The notes beneath the pieces were generated by a model, which had not been told where the DNA came from, searched no databases, and saw only the letters and a program-made list of their open reading frames with translations. From contig NZ_BJUB01000003.1 in NCBI RefSeq assembly GCF_007989805.1, positions 248,001 to 312,000 on the forward strand: a DNA stretch of 64,000 bases. Direction: 5' to 3'. The position numbers and the translations under genes are program-made. Origin of the DNA: Cellulomonas xylanilytica. Lineage in GTDB: Bacteria; Actinomycetota; Actinomycetes; Actinomycetales; Cellulomonadaceae. The first letter of the stretch is position 1, and every line of letters starts with the position of its first letter. Of the stretch, positions 53,376 through 62,753 are shown in pieces.

Positions 53376-56156
53376 GTGTCGCAGCGTGTGGGCCCGATCC
53401 AGTTGCGTGGCCGCAGGAGCGAGTGCGCCGTCCTCGACTCCCTCGTCGAGGCCGCGCGGGCCGGGGCCAGCCGGACCGTGGTGCTGCGTGGTGAGGCCGG
53501 CATCGGCAAGACCGCTCTGCTCGAGTACGTGGAGGACCGCAGCACGGACTGTCACGTCGTGCGAGTCGTCGGCATCGAGTCCGAGATGGAGCTGCCGTTC
53601 GCGGCGATCCACCAGCTCTCCCGACCGCTCCTCGACGGCCTCGGGCGCCTGCCGGTGCCGCAGCGCGAGGCTCTGGAGACGGCGTTCGGCCTCAGCTCCG
53701 GGCGTCCACCCGACCGCTTCTTCGTCGGGTTGGCCCTGCTGGGCCAGCTCGCTGAGCATGCTGAGGCACGGCCGCTGGTCTGCCTCGTCGACGACGCCCA
53801 GTGGCTCGACCGGTCCTCCGCCCAGGTGCTCTCGTTCGTCGCCAGGCGACTTCATACGGAGTCCGTCGTCCTCGTCCTCGCCGAACGTGACGGAGACGCC
53901 CCGAGCGAGTTCGAGGGCCTGCCCGAGCTGCGACTGCGCGGGTTGTCGGAACAGGACGCGGCCCGGCTCGTCACCGCTGCGAGCCTCGGCCCGCTGGACG
54001 CGTCGGTACGCGGCCGGATCCTCGCCGAGGCGCACGGCAACCCGCTCGCCCTGCTCGAGCTGCCCCGAGGGCAGTCGTCGGCCGCCTTCGCCGGCGGCTT
54101 CCCCGTCCCTGCCAGGTTGAGCGTGCCGAGCCGGATCGAGGCGAGCTATCGCCGCCGGATCGAGGTGCTCCCGAGCGAGACCCAGCGCCTGCTGCTGGTG
54201 GCATCGGCCGATCCCGTCGGTGATCCCAACCTCTTGTGGCGAGCCGTCTCCGAGCTCGGGATCCCGGCGTCCGCCGCGGCACCCGCCGAGGCGGACGACC
54301 TGATCGAGATCGACGCACGCGTGGGATTCCGCCACCCCCTCCTGCGCTCCGCGATCTATCGCGCCGCGTCACCGGCGGAGCGCCGCACCGCCCACCGAGC
54401 ACTGGCCGCAGCCACCGATCCCGAGGTCGACCCTGACCGTCGCGCGTGGCACCGCGCCCAGGGCGTCCTCGGTCCCGACGACGTCGTCGCTGCCGAGCTC
54501 GAGCGGTCGGCCGGGCGGGCGAAGGCCCGCGGTGGACTCGCCGCGACGGCTGCGTTCCTGCAGCGCTCTGTCGCACTGACCCGGGACCCCGCGCGGCGGG
54601 CGGACCGCGCACTCGCCGCGGCCCAGGCGTGCCTGCACGCCGGCGCGTTCGACGCAGCATCCGGGCTGGTGGCCGCAGCAGAGACCGGACCTCTCGACGA
54701 GCTCGGTCTGGCCCGCGTGGATCGCCTGAAGGCCGAGGTGGCGTTCGCGCAGAACCGCGGCGGCGAGGCTTCGCTGCTGCTGCTCCGGGCCGCTGTCCAG
54801 CTCGAGACGCTGGACGTCCGCCTGTCGCGCGACACCTACCTCGACGCGTGGGCCGCGGCCCTCTTCGCCGGAGGTCTGGCCGACGACGGCGGCACACTCC
54901 TGGACGTCTCGCAGGCGGTCGCCGCTGCGCCCCGGCCCGTGACGCCTCCGCTCCCCTGCGACCTGCTCCTCGACAGCCTGGCCATGGTCTTCACCGACGG
55001 ACGCCCCGCAGCCGCGCCCGCGCTGCGCCGCGCTGTCGCTGCGTTCGCCAGCAGCGACGTCTCCGAGGAAGAGCTCCTTCGATGGGGTTGGCTCGCGACG
55101 CGAGCGGCGAACCTGGTCTGGGACTACGACCGCGGGCTCGAGATCGGCATCACGACCGTCCGGCTCGCGCGCGACTCCGGAGCGCTCGAGGCCCTCGCCG
55201 TCGTCGACAACGCGTGCGGTCAGGCTGCCGTCTTCGGTGGAGACTTCGCGAGGGCCGCGCTGCTGGTCGCGGAGGTGGACACCCTCAAGGAAGCGACCGG
55301 CACCCGGATCGCCCCCCACGCCGCGCTCGTGCTCGCCGGAGCCCGTGGCCACGAGGGTCTGGCCTCCGACCTCATGGCAGGCGTTGTCGCCCACGCGACC
55401 GTCGGCGGCCAGGGAACAGCCCTCCAGTACGCGCGGTGGGCGAAGGCTGTGCTCATGAACGGGCTCGGCCGCTACGACGAGGCACTCACGGAGGCCGTGG
55501 CTGCGTGCGACCTCGCGCCGGAGCTGTACATCGCCTCGTGGGCGTTGAACGAGCTGATCGAGGCTGCCACACGGACGGGTCACGCCGAGCTGGCGGACGA
55601 GGCGCTCCGTCGGCTCCGGGAGCACGTGCAGGCGTGCGACACCGACTGGGCGCTGGGGATCTACGCACGGTCCAGCGCGCTGATGAGCGAGGGTGATGCG
55701 GCGGAGTCGCTGTACCAGGAGGCGGTCGAACGCCTCGGGCGCACACGGCTCCGACCGGATCTCGCCCGTACCCACCTGCTCTACGGCGAGTGGCTCCGCC
55801 GGCAGGGCCAGCGCGTGCGGGCCCGGGAACAGCTGCGCACCGCCGACGAGATGCTCACCACTCTCGGTATGGACGCGTTCGCCGAGCGTGCCGGCCGTGA
55901 GCTTCTCGCCACCGGGGAGAGAGCGCGCCGTCGGACCGTCGAGACGCAGGAGCGCCTCACGCTCCATGAGGCGCAGATCGCCCAGCTGGCGGGCGACGGT
56001 CTGACGAACCCGGAGATCGGGGCTCGACTCTTCCTCAGTGCACGCACCGTCGAGTGGCACCTGGGCAAGGTCTTCACCAAGCTGCGCGTGACGTCCCGTC
56101 GAGAGCTGAAGCTCGCGCTCCTCAAGGCCGGGCTGGCGGCCCTGCCGGCCTCGTGA
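53376..56156 (+). CDS. Large LuxR-family ATPase regulator (LAL type)
   Basis: 926-residue regulator. The N-terminal AAA/NACHT-like ATPase has Walker A LRGEAGIGKTALLEYV (about residues 38-53) and Walker B PLVCLVDDAQWLDRSSAQ. A long alpha-helical TPR-like middle part follows, with alanine-rich repeats. The last 65 residues are a LuxR helix-turn-helix: LTLHEAQIAQLAGDGLTN, then PEIGARLFLSARTVEWHL. LAL regulators usually activate neighbouring catabolic or secondary-metabolite genes on binding an inducer. GTG start at 53376 with GAGGGG upstream. Candidate targets are the hydrolase genes before it or the SDR after it; none is proven. Confidence 0.9.
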   Translation: MSQRVGPIQLRGRRSECAVLDSLVEAARAGASRTVVLRGEAGIGKTALLEYVEDRSTDCHVVRVVGIESEMELPFAAIHQLSRPLLDGLGRLPVPQREALETAFGLSSGRPPDRFFVGLALLGQLAEHAEARPLVCLVDDAQWLDRSSAQVLSFVARRLHTESVVLVLAERDGDAPSEFEGLPELRLRGLSEQDAARLVTAASLGPLDASVRGRILAEAHGNPLALLELPRGQSSAAFAGGFPVPARLSVPSRIEASYRRRIEVLPSETQRLLLVASADPVGDPNLLWRAVSELGIPASAAAPAEADDLIEIDARVGFRHPLLRSAIYRAASPAERRTAHRALAAATDPEVDPDRRAWHRAQGVLGPDDVVAAELERSAGRAKARGGLAATAAFLQRSVALTRDPARRADRALAAAQACLHAGAFDAASGLVAAAETGPLDELGLARVDRLKAEVAFAQNRGGEASLLLLRAAVQLETLDVRLSRDTYLDAWAAALFAGGLADDGGTLLDVSQAVAAAPRPVTPPLPCDLLLDSLAMVFTDGRPAAAPALRRAVAAFASSDVSEEELLRWGWLATRAANLVWDYDRGLEIGITTVRLARDSGALEALAVVDNACGQAAVFGGDFARAALLVAEVDTLKEATGTRIAPHAALVLAGARGHEGLASDLMAGVVAHATVGGQGTALQYARWAKAVLMNGLGRYDEALTEAVAACDLAPELYIASWALNELIEAATRTGHAELADEALRRLREHVQACDTDWALGIYARSSALMSEGDAAESLYQEAVERLGRTRLRPDLARTHLLYGEWLRRQGQRVRAREQLRTADEMLTTLGMDAFAERAGRELLATGERARRRTVETQERLTLHEAQIAQLAGDGLTNPEIGARLFLSARTVEWHLGKVFTKLRVTSRRELKLALLKAGLAALPAS

Positions 56157-56211
56157 CGATGACGCGGCGGGACCCGACCGCGTCCCGACCCGACGCCCCT
56201 ACGGTGGTGCC

Positions 56212-56994
56212 GTGGGTACCGCACTGATCACCGGCGCGGCGGCGGGCCTGGGGCTCGAGTTCGCCTGGCAGCTCGCCACCGCCCGCCACGACCTGGTGCT
56301 CGTCGACCGGGACTCCGAGCGGCTCGAGCAGGTCGCCGGCCGGCTGCGAGCCGTCGCGGGCGTCCGGGTCGAGGCGCTCGTCGCGGACCTGTCCGTCCGC
56401 AGCGACGTGGAGCGTGTCGCCGACCGGCTGCGGTCGGCCGAGCGCCCCGTCGGCCTGCTCGTCAACAACGCCGGCGGGGCTCCCGGGCAGCGGTTCGTGG
56501 GCGGCGACGTGAGGCGCGAGGAGGCCGTGCTCGACGTCATGGTCCGCGCCGTCCTGGTGCTGTCGCACGCCGCTGCGGGGCAGATGACCGCGCGGGGGCG
56601 TGGCGCCATCCTCAACGTCGCGTCGGTCGCCGCGCTCATCACGCTGGGCACGTACTCCGCGCACAAGGCGTGGGTCCGGACCTTCACCGAGGGCCTCGCC
56701 GTGGAGCTGCGGGGCACCGGGGTCACCGCGACGGTCGTGTGCCCCGGGTTCGTCCACACCGAGTTCCACCGCAGTGCCGGCATCGACATGACGTGGCTGC
56801 CGGAGGTCGCCTGGCTCCGCGCGGAGGACGTCGTCGCCACCGCCCTGGCCGACACCCGGCGCGGCGTCGTCATCTCGACCCCGAGCCTGCGGTACCGGCT
56901 GGGCTCGGCCGCCGCGCGGGTGATGCCCCGCCCGGTCGCGCGCGCGATCGGGGCGCCCCGGCGGCCGGCGAGTCCGAGCAGCGGCCCGCAGTGA
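56212..56994 (+). CDS. Short-chain dehydrogenase/reductase
   Basis: 260-residue SDR. Motifs: cofactor loop TGAAAGLGLEFA, LLVNNAGGAP, catalytic serine in LNVASVAAL, YSAHKAW (YxxxK), and the PG motif in VVCPGFVHTEFH. LVDRDSERL after strand 2 has an aspartate that favours NAD(H) or leaves NADP(H) open. C-terminal RYRLGSAAARVMPR resembles the lipid-associated short-chain reductases of actinomycetes. GTG start at 56212. It lies 55 bases after the LuxR gene on the same strand; substrate unknown. Confidence 0.88.
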   Translation: MGTALITGAAAGLGLEFAWQLATARHDLVLVDRDSERLEQVAGRLRAVAGVRVEALVADLSVRSDVERVADRLRSAERPVGLLVNNAGGAPGQRFVGGDVRREEAVLDVMVRAVLVLSHAAAGQMTARGRGAILNVASVAALITLGTYSAHKAWVRTFTEGLAVELRGTGVTATVVCPGFVHTEFHRSAGIDMTWLPEVAWLRAEDVVATALADTRRGVVISTPSLRYRLGSAAARVMPRPVARAIGAPRRPASPSSGPQ

Positions 56995-57015
56995 CCACCG
57001 CCGCCTCGGCGCGGG

Positions 57016-58542
57016 TCAGCCGAGGTCGAGCGCGACCGTGACGTACGAGTGCGCCGGCAGGTCGACCTCCAGACCCCGCGCGTGAGCCCGCACCCCGGCG
57101 TGCAGCGCGGGCGCCACCGCGTCGCCCTGCTCGGGGGTGTTGTGCGCGCCGAGGGTGGACGCCGTCAGCACGCGCGCGGTGTGCCCGACGACGTCCCGGC
57201 CGCGCAGGTCCAGCACGACGGTGCGGGCGGCGTCGGTGTCCAGGTTCGACAGGGAGACCAGCGCGGTGTCGTCCTTGACCGACGCGGAGGCTGAGACGAG
57301 CGGGAGGTCGGCGGATCCCTCGACCGGCCGCGTCGGCACGTCGCGCAGGTGCACGGTGAGCGCGTCAGCGTCGTGGTGGCCGACGTTCATCGCGAACACG
57401 TGGTAGGTCGGGGTCAGGACCAGCGCGCCGGTGTCCGGGTCCGTGAGGATCATCGCCTGCAGCACGTTGACGGTCTGCGCGATGTTCGCCATGACCACCC
57501 GGTCGGCGTGGGCGTGGAAGGCGTCGAGGTGCACAGAGGCGACCAGCGCGTCGCGCAGGGTGTTCTGCTGGTACAGGAACCCCGGGTTGGTGCCGGGCTC
57601 CACGTTCCACCACGTGCCCCACTCGTCGACGACGAGCCCCACCTTGCGGTGCGGGTCGTGGCGGTCCATGACCGTCGAGTGCCGCGTCAGCAGCTCGTCC
57701 ATGACGCGGGCGCGCGCCATCGTCCGGTACCACTCGTCGGTGGTGAAGTCGGTCGCGGAGCCCTTGTCGGACCACGGACCGCTCATCGTGTAGTAGTGCA
57801 GGGACACGGCCTGGAACGGTCCCGCGGGTGCGGCCGGGTCGGCGGCGAGGTCGCCCAGCGAGCGCATCAGGGTCTCGGTCCAGTGGTAGTCCGCGTCGGC
57901 GGCGCCGGCCGCGATCCTGGTGAGCCGGTTGCCGCCCTGGTCGCGGGCGTAGGTCGCGTACTGGCGGGCCAGCGAGGCGAACTGCTCGACGCGCAGGTTG
58001 CCGCCGCACCCCCACGCCTCGTTGCCCAGGCCCCAGAACGGCACCCGCCACGGCTCCTCGCGGCCGTTCGCGCGTCGCAGCGCCGCCATGGGCGAGTCGT
58101 CCGCTCGCGTGAGGTACTCGACCCACTCGCTCATCTCGCGGACGGTGCCCGAGCCGATGTTCGCGGACACGTACGGGTCCGCGCCGAGCAGCTCGCACAG
58201 GTCCATGAACTCGTGGGTGCCGAACGCGTTGTCCTCGACGACGTCGCCCCAGTGCGAGTTGACCATCCGGGGCCGGGCGTCGCGCGGACCGATGCCGTCC
58301 TGCCAGTGGTAGTCGTCGGCGAAGCAGCCGCCCGGCCAGCGCAGGTTCGGGATCGCGATCGCGCGCAGGGCCTCCACCACGTCGGAGCGGATGCCCCGGA
58401 CGTGGGGCACGTCCGAGTCCTCGCCGACCCAGAAGCCGCCGTAGATGCACCGGCCGAGGTGCTCGGCGAAGTGCCCGTAGACGTGCCGGGAGATCGTCGC
58501 GCCCGGCAGGTCCAGGTCGATGACGGCGGTGGTGGTGCTCAC
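57016..58542 (-). CDS. Alpha-L-arabinofuranosidase, GH51
   Basis: 508-residue intracellular glycoside hydrolase of family 51 that releases arabinofuranose from arabino-oligosaccharides. General acid/base glutamate in [11 protein letters not shown] (about residue 174), nucleophile glutamate in [11 protein letters not shown] (about residue 300), and the typical [21 protein letters not shown] and HYYTMSG blocks. No signal peptide, so it works on imported sugars. GTG start at 58540-58542 with AAGGA upstream. It is downstream of the lacI-type gene (88-base gap, same strand) and near the oligosaccharide importer, giving an arabinoxylan-type locus. Confidence 0.94.
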   Translation of the reverse strand: MSTTTAVIDLDLPGATISRHVYGHFAEHLGRCIYGGFWVGEDSDVPHVRGIRSDVVEALRAIAIPNLRWPGGCFADDYHWQDGIGPRDARPRMVNSHWGDVVEDNAFGTHEFMDLCELLGADPYVSANIGSGTVREMSEWVEYLTRADDSPMAALRRANGREEPWRVPFWGLGNEAWGCGGNLRVEQFASLARQYATYARDQGGNRLTRIAAGAADADYHWTETLMRSLGDLAADPAAPAGPFQAVSLHYYTMSGPWSDKGSATDFTTDEWYRTMARARVMDELLTRHSTVMDRHDPHRKVGLVVDEWGTWWNVEPGTNPGFLYQQNTLRDALVASVHLDAFHAHADRVVMANIAQTVNVLQAMILTDPDTGALVLTPTYHVFAMNVGHHDADALTVHLRDVPTRPVEGSADLPLVSASASVKDDTALVSLSNLDTDAARTVVLDLRGRDVVGHTARVLTASTLGAHNTPEQGDAVAPALHAGVRAHARGLEVDLPAHSYVTVALDLG

Positions 58543-58630
58543 GGTGTTCCTTCCGGTGACAGCGAGGACGGAGCCCGAGGCGCGTCGCGGCGCGGCCGCT
58601 CGGGGCGGTGCAGGGCAGGACGGTCGCGGC

Positions 58631-59635
58631 TCAGCGACCGCCTCGGGTGGACCCGCGGACCACCAGGCTGACGGGCGCGACGACGTGCTCGGCCGGCCCG
58701 ACCGCGCCCGCCATCCGGCGGTGCAGCAGACCGACGGCGTGCTGGGCGACGCCCCGGTGGTTGGGGTCTACCGACGTGATCCCCGGTGGCACGAAGCTCG
58801 ACACCTCGAGATTGTCGAAGCCGGCGAGCTGGACGTCGTCGGGGACGCGGAGCCCGCGGTCGGCGAGCGCGGCGACGGCACCGAGCGCGATGACGTCGGT
58901 GGCCGCGAAGATGCCGTCGAACGGCAGGCCCGAGTCGATGACGTCGAGGAGCGTGGTGCGAGCGGTGTGCGAGGAGTAGGTCGCGATAGGCACGACGTAC
59001 CGCTCGTCGACGGGCAGCCCGGCCTCGCGGTGGGCGCTCTCCCAGCCGGCCCGACGGTCCGACGTCATCATGTGGGCCCGGTCGAGCGTGCAGCCCAGCG
59101 CCAGGATGCGGCGCGAGCCGCGCTCGATCATGTGCGCGGTGGCCAGCCGCGCTCCCTCCTCGTTGGCGAGCCGCACGTGGTCGAAGTGCGGGGGGACGTC
59201 GCGCTCCCCCAGGAGGACGATGGGCTTCGACGTGCGCACGCGGCCGAGCTGTTCGGGATCCATCCCCGCGACGGAGAGCAGGACGCCGTCGTACAGCTGG
59301 AGGCGCGCGACGCTGACCGCCTCCAGCTCGTGCTCGGGGCTGGCGCTCGTGCGTTCCAGGACGAGGTGGCGCCCGTGCGCCTCGACGAGTGGCGCGATCT
59401 CGTCCGCGACCTCGCCGAAGTAGTCGTGGAAGCTGGGCACGATGAGGGCGACGGTGTCGGTCCTGCCGGCGCGCAGGTGCCGCGCGGTGAGGTTCACCTC
59501 GTACCCGAGCGACTCCACGGCGGCCAGGACGCGCGCGCGGGTCGGCGCTCCCACCGGCAGACGTTCGTTCAGGACGTTCGACACGGTCATGACCGAGACG
59601 CCCGCCTCGCGAGCGACGTCAGACATCGTCACCAT
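58631..59635 (-). CDS. LacI-family regulator of the arabinoxylan-type locus
   Basis: 334-residue LacI/GalR regulator. The helix-turn-helix is at the N-terminus ([20 protein letters not shown], cut to the core [17 protein letters not shown]), followed by the hinge and a sugar-binding periplasmic-type domain ([34 protein letters not shown]). The second ATG (59633-59635) is preferred because GGAGG lies 6 bases before it and overlaps the first ATG. It is divergent from the importer genes and probably represses both directions through the operators at 59720-59736 and 59864-59879. Confidence 0.92.
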   Translation of the reverse strand: MVTMSDVAREAGVSVMTVSNVLNERLPVGAPTRARVLAAVESLGYEVNLTARHLRAGRTDTVALIVPSFHDYFGEVADEIAPLVEAHGRHLVLERTSASPEHELEAVSVARLQLYDGVLLSVAGMDPEQLGRVRTSKPIVLLGERDVPPHFDHVRLANEEGARLATAHMIERGSRRILALGCTLDRAHMMTSDRRAGWESAHREAGLPVDERYVVPIATYSSHTARTTLLDVIDSGLPFDGIFAATDVIALGAVAALADRGLRVPDDVQLAGFDNLEVSSFVPPGITSVDPNHRGVAQHAVGLLHRRMAGAVGPAEHVVAPVSLVVRGSTRGGR

Positions 59636-59719
59636 CGGCATCCTCCTGCGGGCATTGTGTCAGTCCTCGGACCGCGCGAGACCTCGGCCATCCAGACCGC
59701 CGCCCTGCGAGTGCGCAGA

Positions 59720-59736
59720 CAATATCGTTAAAAAGC
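59720..59736. promoter_or_regulatory. Second LacI-type operator (O2), degenerate
   Basis: Minus-strand TTTTTAACGATATTG shares TTTTAACG and the following TA with the main operator at 59864-59879; the central CG is at 59726-59727. The right half is degenerate. It lies about 90 bases upstream of the lacI start and 145 bases from the main site, a spacing seen in looped or autoregulated LacI systems. Confidence 0.45.
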
Positions 59737-59839
59737 GCTGTGTCGTCCGTTTCTCCACAACCCCGCGCCGGGCGGGTCCGCCGGACACCGACCGTCAGCC
59801 GGGGAGTTGCCCGGTGCGATCACGACAGTCGCACAGGGC

Positions 59840-59879
59840 TTGACTCTCGCGGTGGTTGCTCCTATTTTAACGCTAAAAT
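59840..59879 (+). promoter_or_regulatory. Sugar-importer promoter with overlapping LacI operator (O1)
   Basis: A good promoter is visible: TTGACT (59840-59845), 17 bases, TATTTT (59863-59868). Overlapping its -10 element is ATTTTAACGCTAAAAT (59864-59879), a palindrome with one mismatched pair around a central CG, the usual form of a LacI-family operator and strikingly AT-rich for this DNA. Bound repressor would block transcription of the importer genes starting at 59964. Confidence 0.75.
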
Positions 59880-59963
59880 CGCGACGCGACCGGTGTGGCC
59901 CCCACACCTCAAGGCGGCATGGATCTCGGGCGACGGCGCCCGCGACGTTCTCAAAGGAGAGAC

Positions 59964-61634
59964 ATGAAGCTTGACCTGACAGCACGCCTCACCCACCGGG
60001 CAGGGCGTCGCCTGACGGCCCTCGCCGCGGCCACGGCCCTCGTCGGCCTGGCAGCGTGCAGCTCCGGCGGCTCGGACGACGGTGACGCCGGCGAGAACGA
60101 CGCGGCCGCCATGGCGGACTACGCCGCGGACACGACCTTCAAGGCCACGGAACCCGTGACCTTCTCCATGCTCTGGACCGACTGGCCCGAGACCCCGATC
60201 ACGGACTCGTGGGAGGTCTTCGACGAGATCGAGGAGCGCACGAACGTCTCCCTCGACCTGACGAACATCCCGTTCAGCGACGCTGTGGAGAAGCGCAGCC
60301 TCCTCATCAGCTCCGGTGACGCGCCGGACATCATCCCCCTCATCTACACGGGCGACGAGCAGCAGTTCGCCGCGTCCGGGGCGGTCCTCCCCCTCAGCGA
60401 CTACGAGGAGCACATGCCCAACTTCCGCAAGTACGTGGAGGAGTGGGACCTGGGCGACATGGTGGACAACCTGCGCCAGGCCGACGGCAAGTACTACATG
60501 ACGCCGGGCCTGCAGGAGGTCTCCGTCCCGACGTTCACGCTCCTCATCCGCAAGGACATCTTTGACGAGGTCGGCGCCAAGGTCCCCGAGACGTGGGACG
60601 AGCTGCGCGACGGTCTGGAGAAGATCAAGGCGGCGTACCCGGACAGCACCCCGCTGGCCGACGGCTTCGAGGGTGCGTCGATGCTCAACTACGCCGCGCA
60701 CGCCTTCGGCACGGTCGCCGGCTGGGGCTTCGGCAACGGCACGTTCTACGACGAGGACAGCGGCGAGTTCGTCTACGCCGCCACCAGCGACGGCTACAAG
60801 GACATGGTCGAGTACTTCCACGGCCTGGTCGAGGACGGCCTGCTGGACACGGAGTCGTTCACCGCGGCGAACGACGGCAGCGGCACGGTCACCGAGAAGT
60901 TCGCCGCCGGTCAGGTCTTCGCGGCGTCCGGTGCCAACGGCACGGTCAACGACTTCTCCACGGCGCTCGACGCCACCGTCGGCAAGGGGAACTACGAGGT
61001 CGTGCAGATCGCCCCGCCGGGCGGCGAGGCCGGTCAGGTCGTCGAGCCGCGCAACTTCTGGAACGGCTTCATGCTCACGTCCGAGGCCAAGAACCACCCG
61101 AACTTCATCGCGATGCTGCAGTTCCTCGACTGGCTGTACTACAGCCCGGAGGCGCGCGACCTGCTGCGGTGGGGCGTGGAGGGCGAGACCTACACGAAGA
61201 CCGACGGGAAGTACACGCTGAACCCGGAGTTCTCGCTCGACGCGTTCAGCATCAACCCCGACGCACAGACCGACATCCTCAAGGACCTCGGCTACTCGAA
61301 CGACGTCCTCGCCGGCTCGACCGAGTCGCGCGCGCTGAAGGAGTCGTACAACGCCCCCCAGTACGTCGAGTACATCGACTCGGTGCTGTCCACGCGCACG
61401 CCGCGCGACCCGTTCCCGCCTGCGCCCCTGGACGAGACCGAGCTCGAGCAGGCCTCGCTCCTCGCGACCCCCCTCAAGGACACCGTCGACACCAACACGC
61501 TGCGGTTCATCCTCGGCGAGCGTCCGCTGAGCGAGTGGGACGCGTACGTCGGTGAGCTGGAGTCGCAGAACCTCCAGGGCTATCTCGACCTGATCAACGG
61601 CGCCCGCGAGCGCTACGCCGACGAGAACGGCTGA
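59964..61634 (+). CDS. Oligosaccharide-binding lipoprotein (LplA/YtcQ-like)
   Basis: 556-residue extracellular solute-binding protein of the large LplA type. Lipobox LAAC with the cysteine at residue 32, then a Gly/Ser/Asp-rich linker. The mature protein begins with FKATEPVTFSMLWTDWPE and shows NFRKYVEEW, DGKYYMTPGL and NFWNGFMLTSE blocks typical of binding proteins for plant oligosaccharides. ATG at 59964 is set by AAAGGAG 4 bases upstream. It is first in an operon with two permeases; no ATPase gene is in the window, as usual for systems sharing an MsmK/UgpC-type ATPase. A hairpin follows the gene. Confidence 0.9.
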   Translation: MKLDLTARLTHRAGRRLTALAAATALVGLAACSSGGSDDGDAGENDAAAMADYAADTTFKATEPVTFSMLWTDWPETPITDSWEVFDEIEERTNVSLDLTNIPFSDAVEKRSLLISSGDAPDIIPLIYTGDEQQFAASGAVLPLSDYEEHMPNFRKYVEEWDLGDMVDNLRQADGKYYMTPGLQEVSVPTFTLLIRKDIFDEVGAKVPETWDELRDGLEKIKAAYPDSTPLADGFEGASMLNYAAHAFGTVAGWGFGNGTFYDEDSGEFVYAATSDGYKDMVEYFHGLVEDGLLDTESFTAANDGSGTVTEKFAAGQVFAASGANGTVNDFSTALDATVGKGNYEVVQIAPPGGEAGQVVEPRNFWNGFMLTSEAKNHPNFIAMLQFLDWLYYSPEARDLLRWGVEGETYTKTDGKYTLNPEFSLDAFSINPDAQTDILKDLGYSNDVLAGSTESRALKESYNAPQYVEYIDSVLSTRTPRDPFPPAPLDETELEQASLLATPLKDTVDTNTLRFILGERPLSEWDAYVGELESQNLQGYLDLINGARERYADENG

Positions 61635-61652
61635 CCGGTCCGAGCCCGAGGT

Positions 61653-61684
61653 CCGGTGGGGCGGCGGCGACGCCGCCCCACCGG
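61653..61684 (+). terminator. Intercistronic hairpin between binding protein and permease genes
   Basis: Perfect 14-base stem CCGGTGGGGCGGCG (61653-61666) with its complement (61671-61684) and a 4-base GCGA loop, 19 bases past the binding-protein stop. Such hairpins protect the upstream mRNA or cause partial termination, giving more binding protein than permease. Confidence 0.75.
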
Positions 61685-61715
61685 CAGCCGTGCAGGTGAG
61701 GTGGAGGTGTGACAG

Positions 61716-62753
61716 ATGACCATGCCGCGCGAGCGCACGGACGCCGTGCTCGTCGTCGCTGACGAGCCCGGAGGGGTCGGCGCGACGACCGCAGCACCCC
61801 CGGTCGACCCGGTGCGGCGACCACCACGCCCGCCTCGCCAGAAGGTCGCGAAGGTGTCGTGGCGCCTCGCCCTGCGGCGGGACGGCGCGCTGTACCTCAT
61901 GGCGCTCCTGCCGCTGCTGTTCCTCCTGGTGTTCCGCTACCTGCCCATGGTCGGGAACGTCATCGCGTTCCGGCGGTTCCGGCCGGGCGGCAGCATCTTC
62001 GGCGAGGAGTGGGTGGGGCTGCGCTACGTGCGCATGTTCATCGAGGACCCGACGTTCTGGCACGTCTTCGCCAACACCGTGATCCTCGGCGGGCTCACCC
62101 TGCTCGTCTGCTTCCCGCTGCCGATCATCCTGGCGCTCCTGCTCAACGAGGTGCGCAAGAAGTGGTTCAAGGGCGCCATCCAGTCGATCTCGTACCTGCC
62201 GCACTTCCTGTCGATCGTGATCGTGGCCGGCATGGTCATGCAGCTCACCTCGCTGCAGGGCACCGTCAACCAGATCGTCGAGGGGTTCGGCGGCGAGGCG
62301 ATCCCGTTCCTGCAGCGACCGGAGTGGTTCCGGGCGATCTACGTCGGCTCCGAGGCGTGGCAGACCGTCGGCTGGGGCACGATCCTCTACCTCGCGGCCC
62401 TCACGACCGTCGACAGCTCGCTGTACGAGGCGGCCCGCATCGACGGCGCCAACCGGTGGCGGCAGACGTGGCACGTGACCCTGCCGGGCATCCGGCCCAC
62501 GATGATCACGCTGCTGATCCTCAACATCGGCCTGTTCCTCAACGTGGGCTTCGAGAAGGTCCTCCTCCTCTACACGCCCCTCACGTACTCGACGGCCGAC
62601 GTCATCTCGACGTACCTCTACCGGGTCGGCCTCGTGTCGAACAACCTCAGCTACGCGGCAGCCATCGGGCTGTTCCAGGCCCTCATCGGGCTCGTCATGG
62701 TCCTGTCCGCGAACTTCATCTCGCGGCGAGTGGTGGGAGCAAGCCTGTGGTGA
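61716..62753 (+). CDS. Oligosaccharide ABC permease (LplB-like)
   Basis: 345-residue inner-membrane permease with a proline-rich cytoplasmic N-terminus of about 50 residues and six hydrophobic segments. The EAA loop is YEAARIDGANRWRQTWHVTLPGI (core EAARIDGANRWRQTWHV), which docks the ATPase. VGLRYVRMFIEDPTFWHVFANT resembles LplB/YtcP-type permeases. The ATG at 61716 has GGAGG about 9 bases upstream. The stop overlaps the start region of the next permease. Confidence 0.92.
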   Translation: MTMPRERTDAVLVVADEPGGVGATTAAPPVDPVRRPPRPPRQKVAKVSWRLALRRDGALYLMALLPLLFLLVFRYLPMVGNVIAFRRFRPGGSIFGEEWVGLRYVRMFIEDPTFWHVFANTVILGGLTLLVCFPLPIILALLLNEVRKKWFKGAIQSISYLPHFLSIVIVAGMVMQLTSLQGTVNQIVEGFGGEAIPFLQRPEWFRAIYVGSEAWQTVGWGTILYLAALTTVDSSLYEAARIDGANRWRQTWHVTLPGIRPTMITLLILNIGLFLNVGFEKVLLLYTPLTYSTADVISTYLYRVGLVSNNLSYAAAIGLFQALIGLVMVLSANFISRRVVGASLW

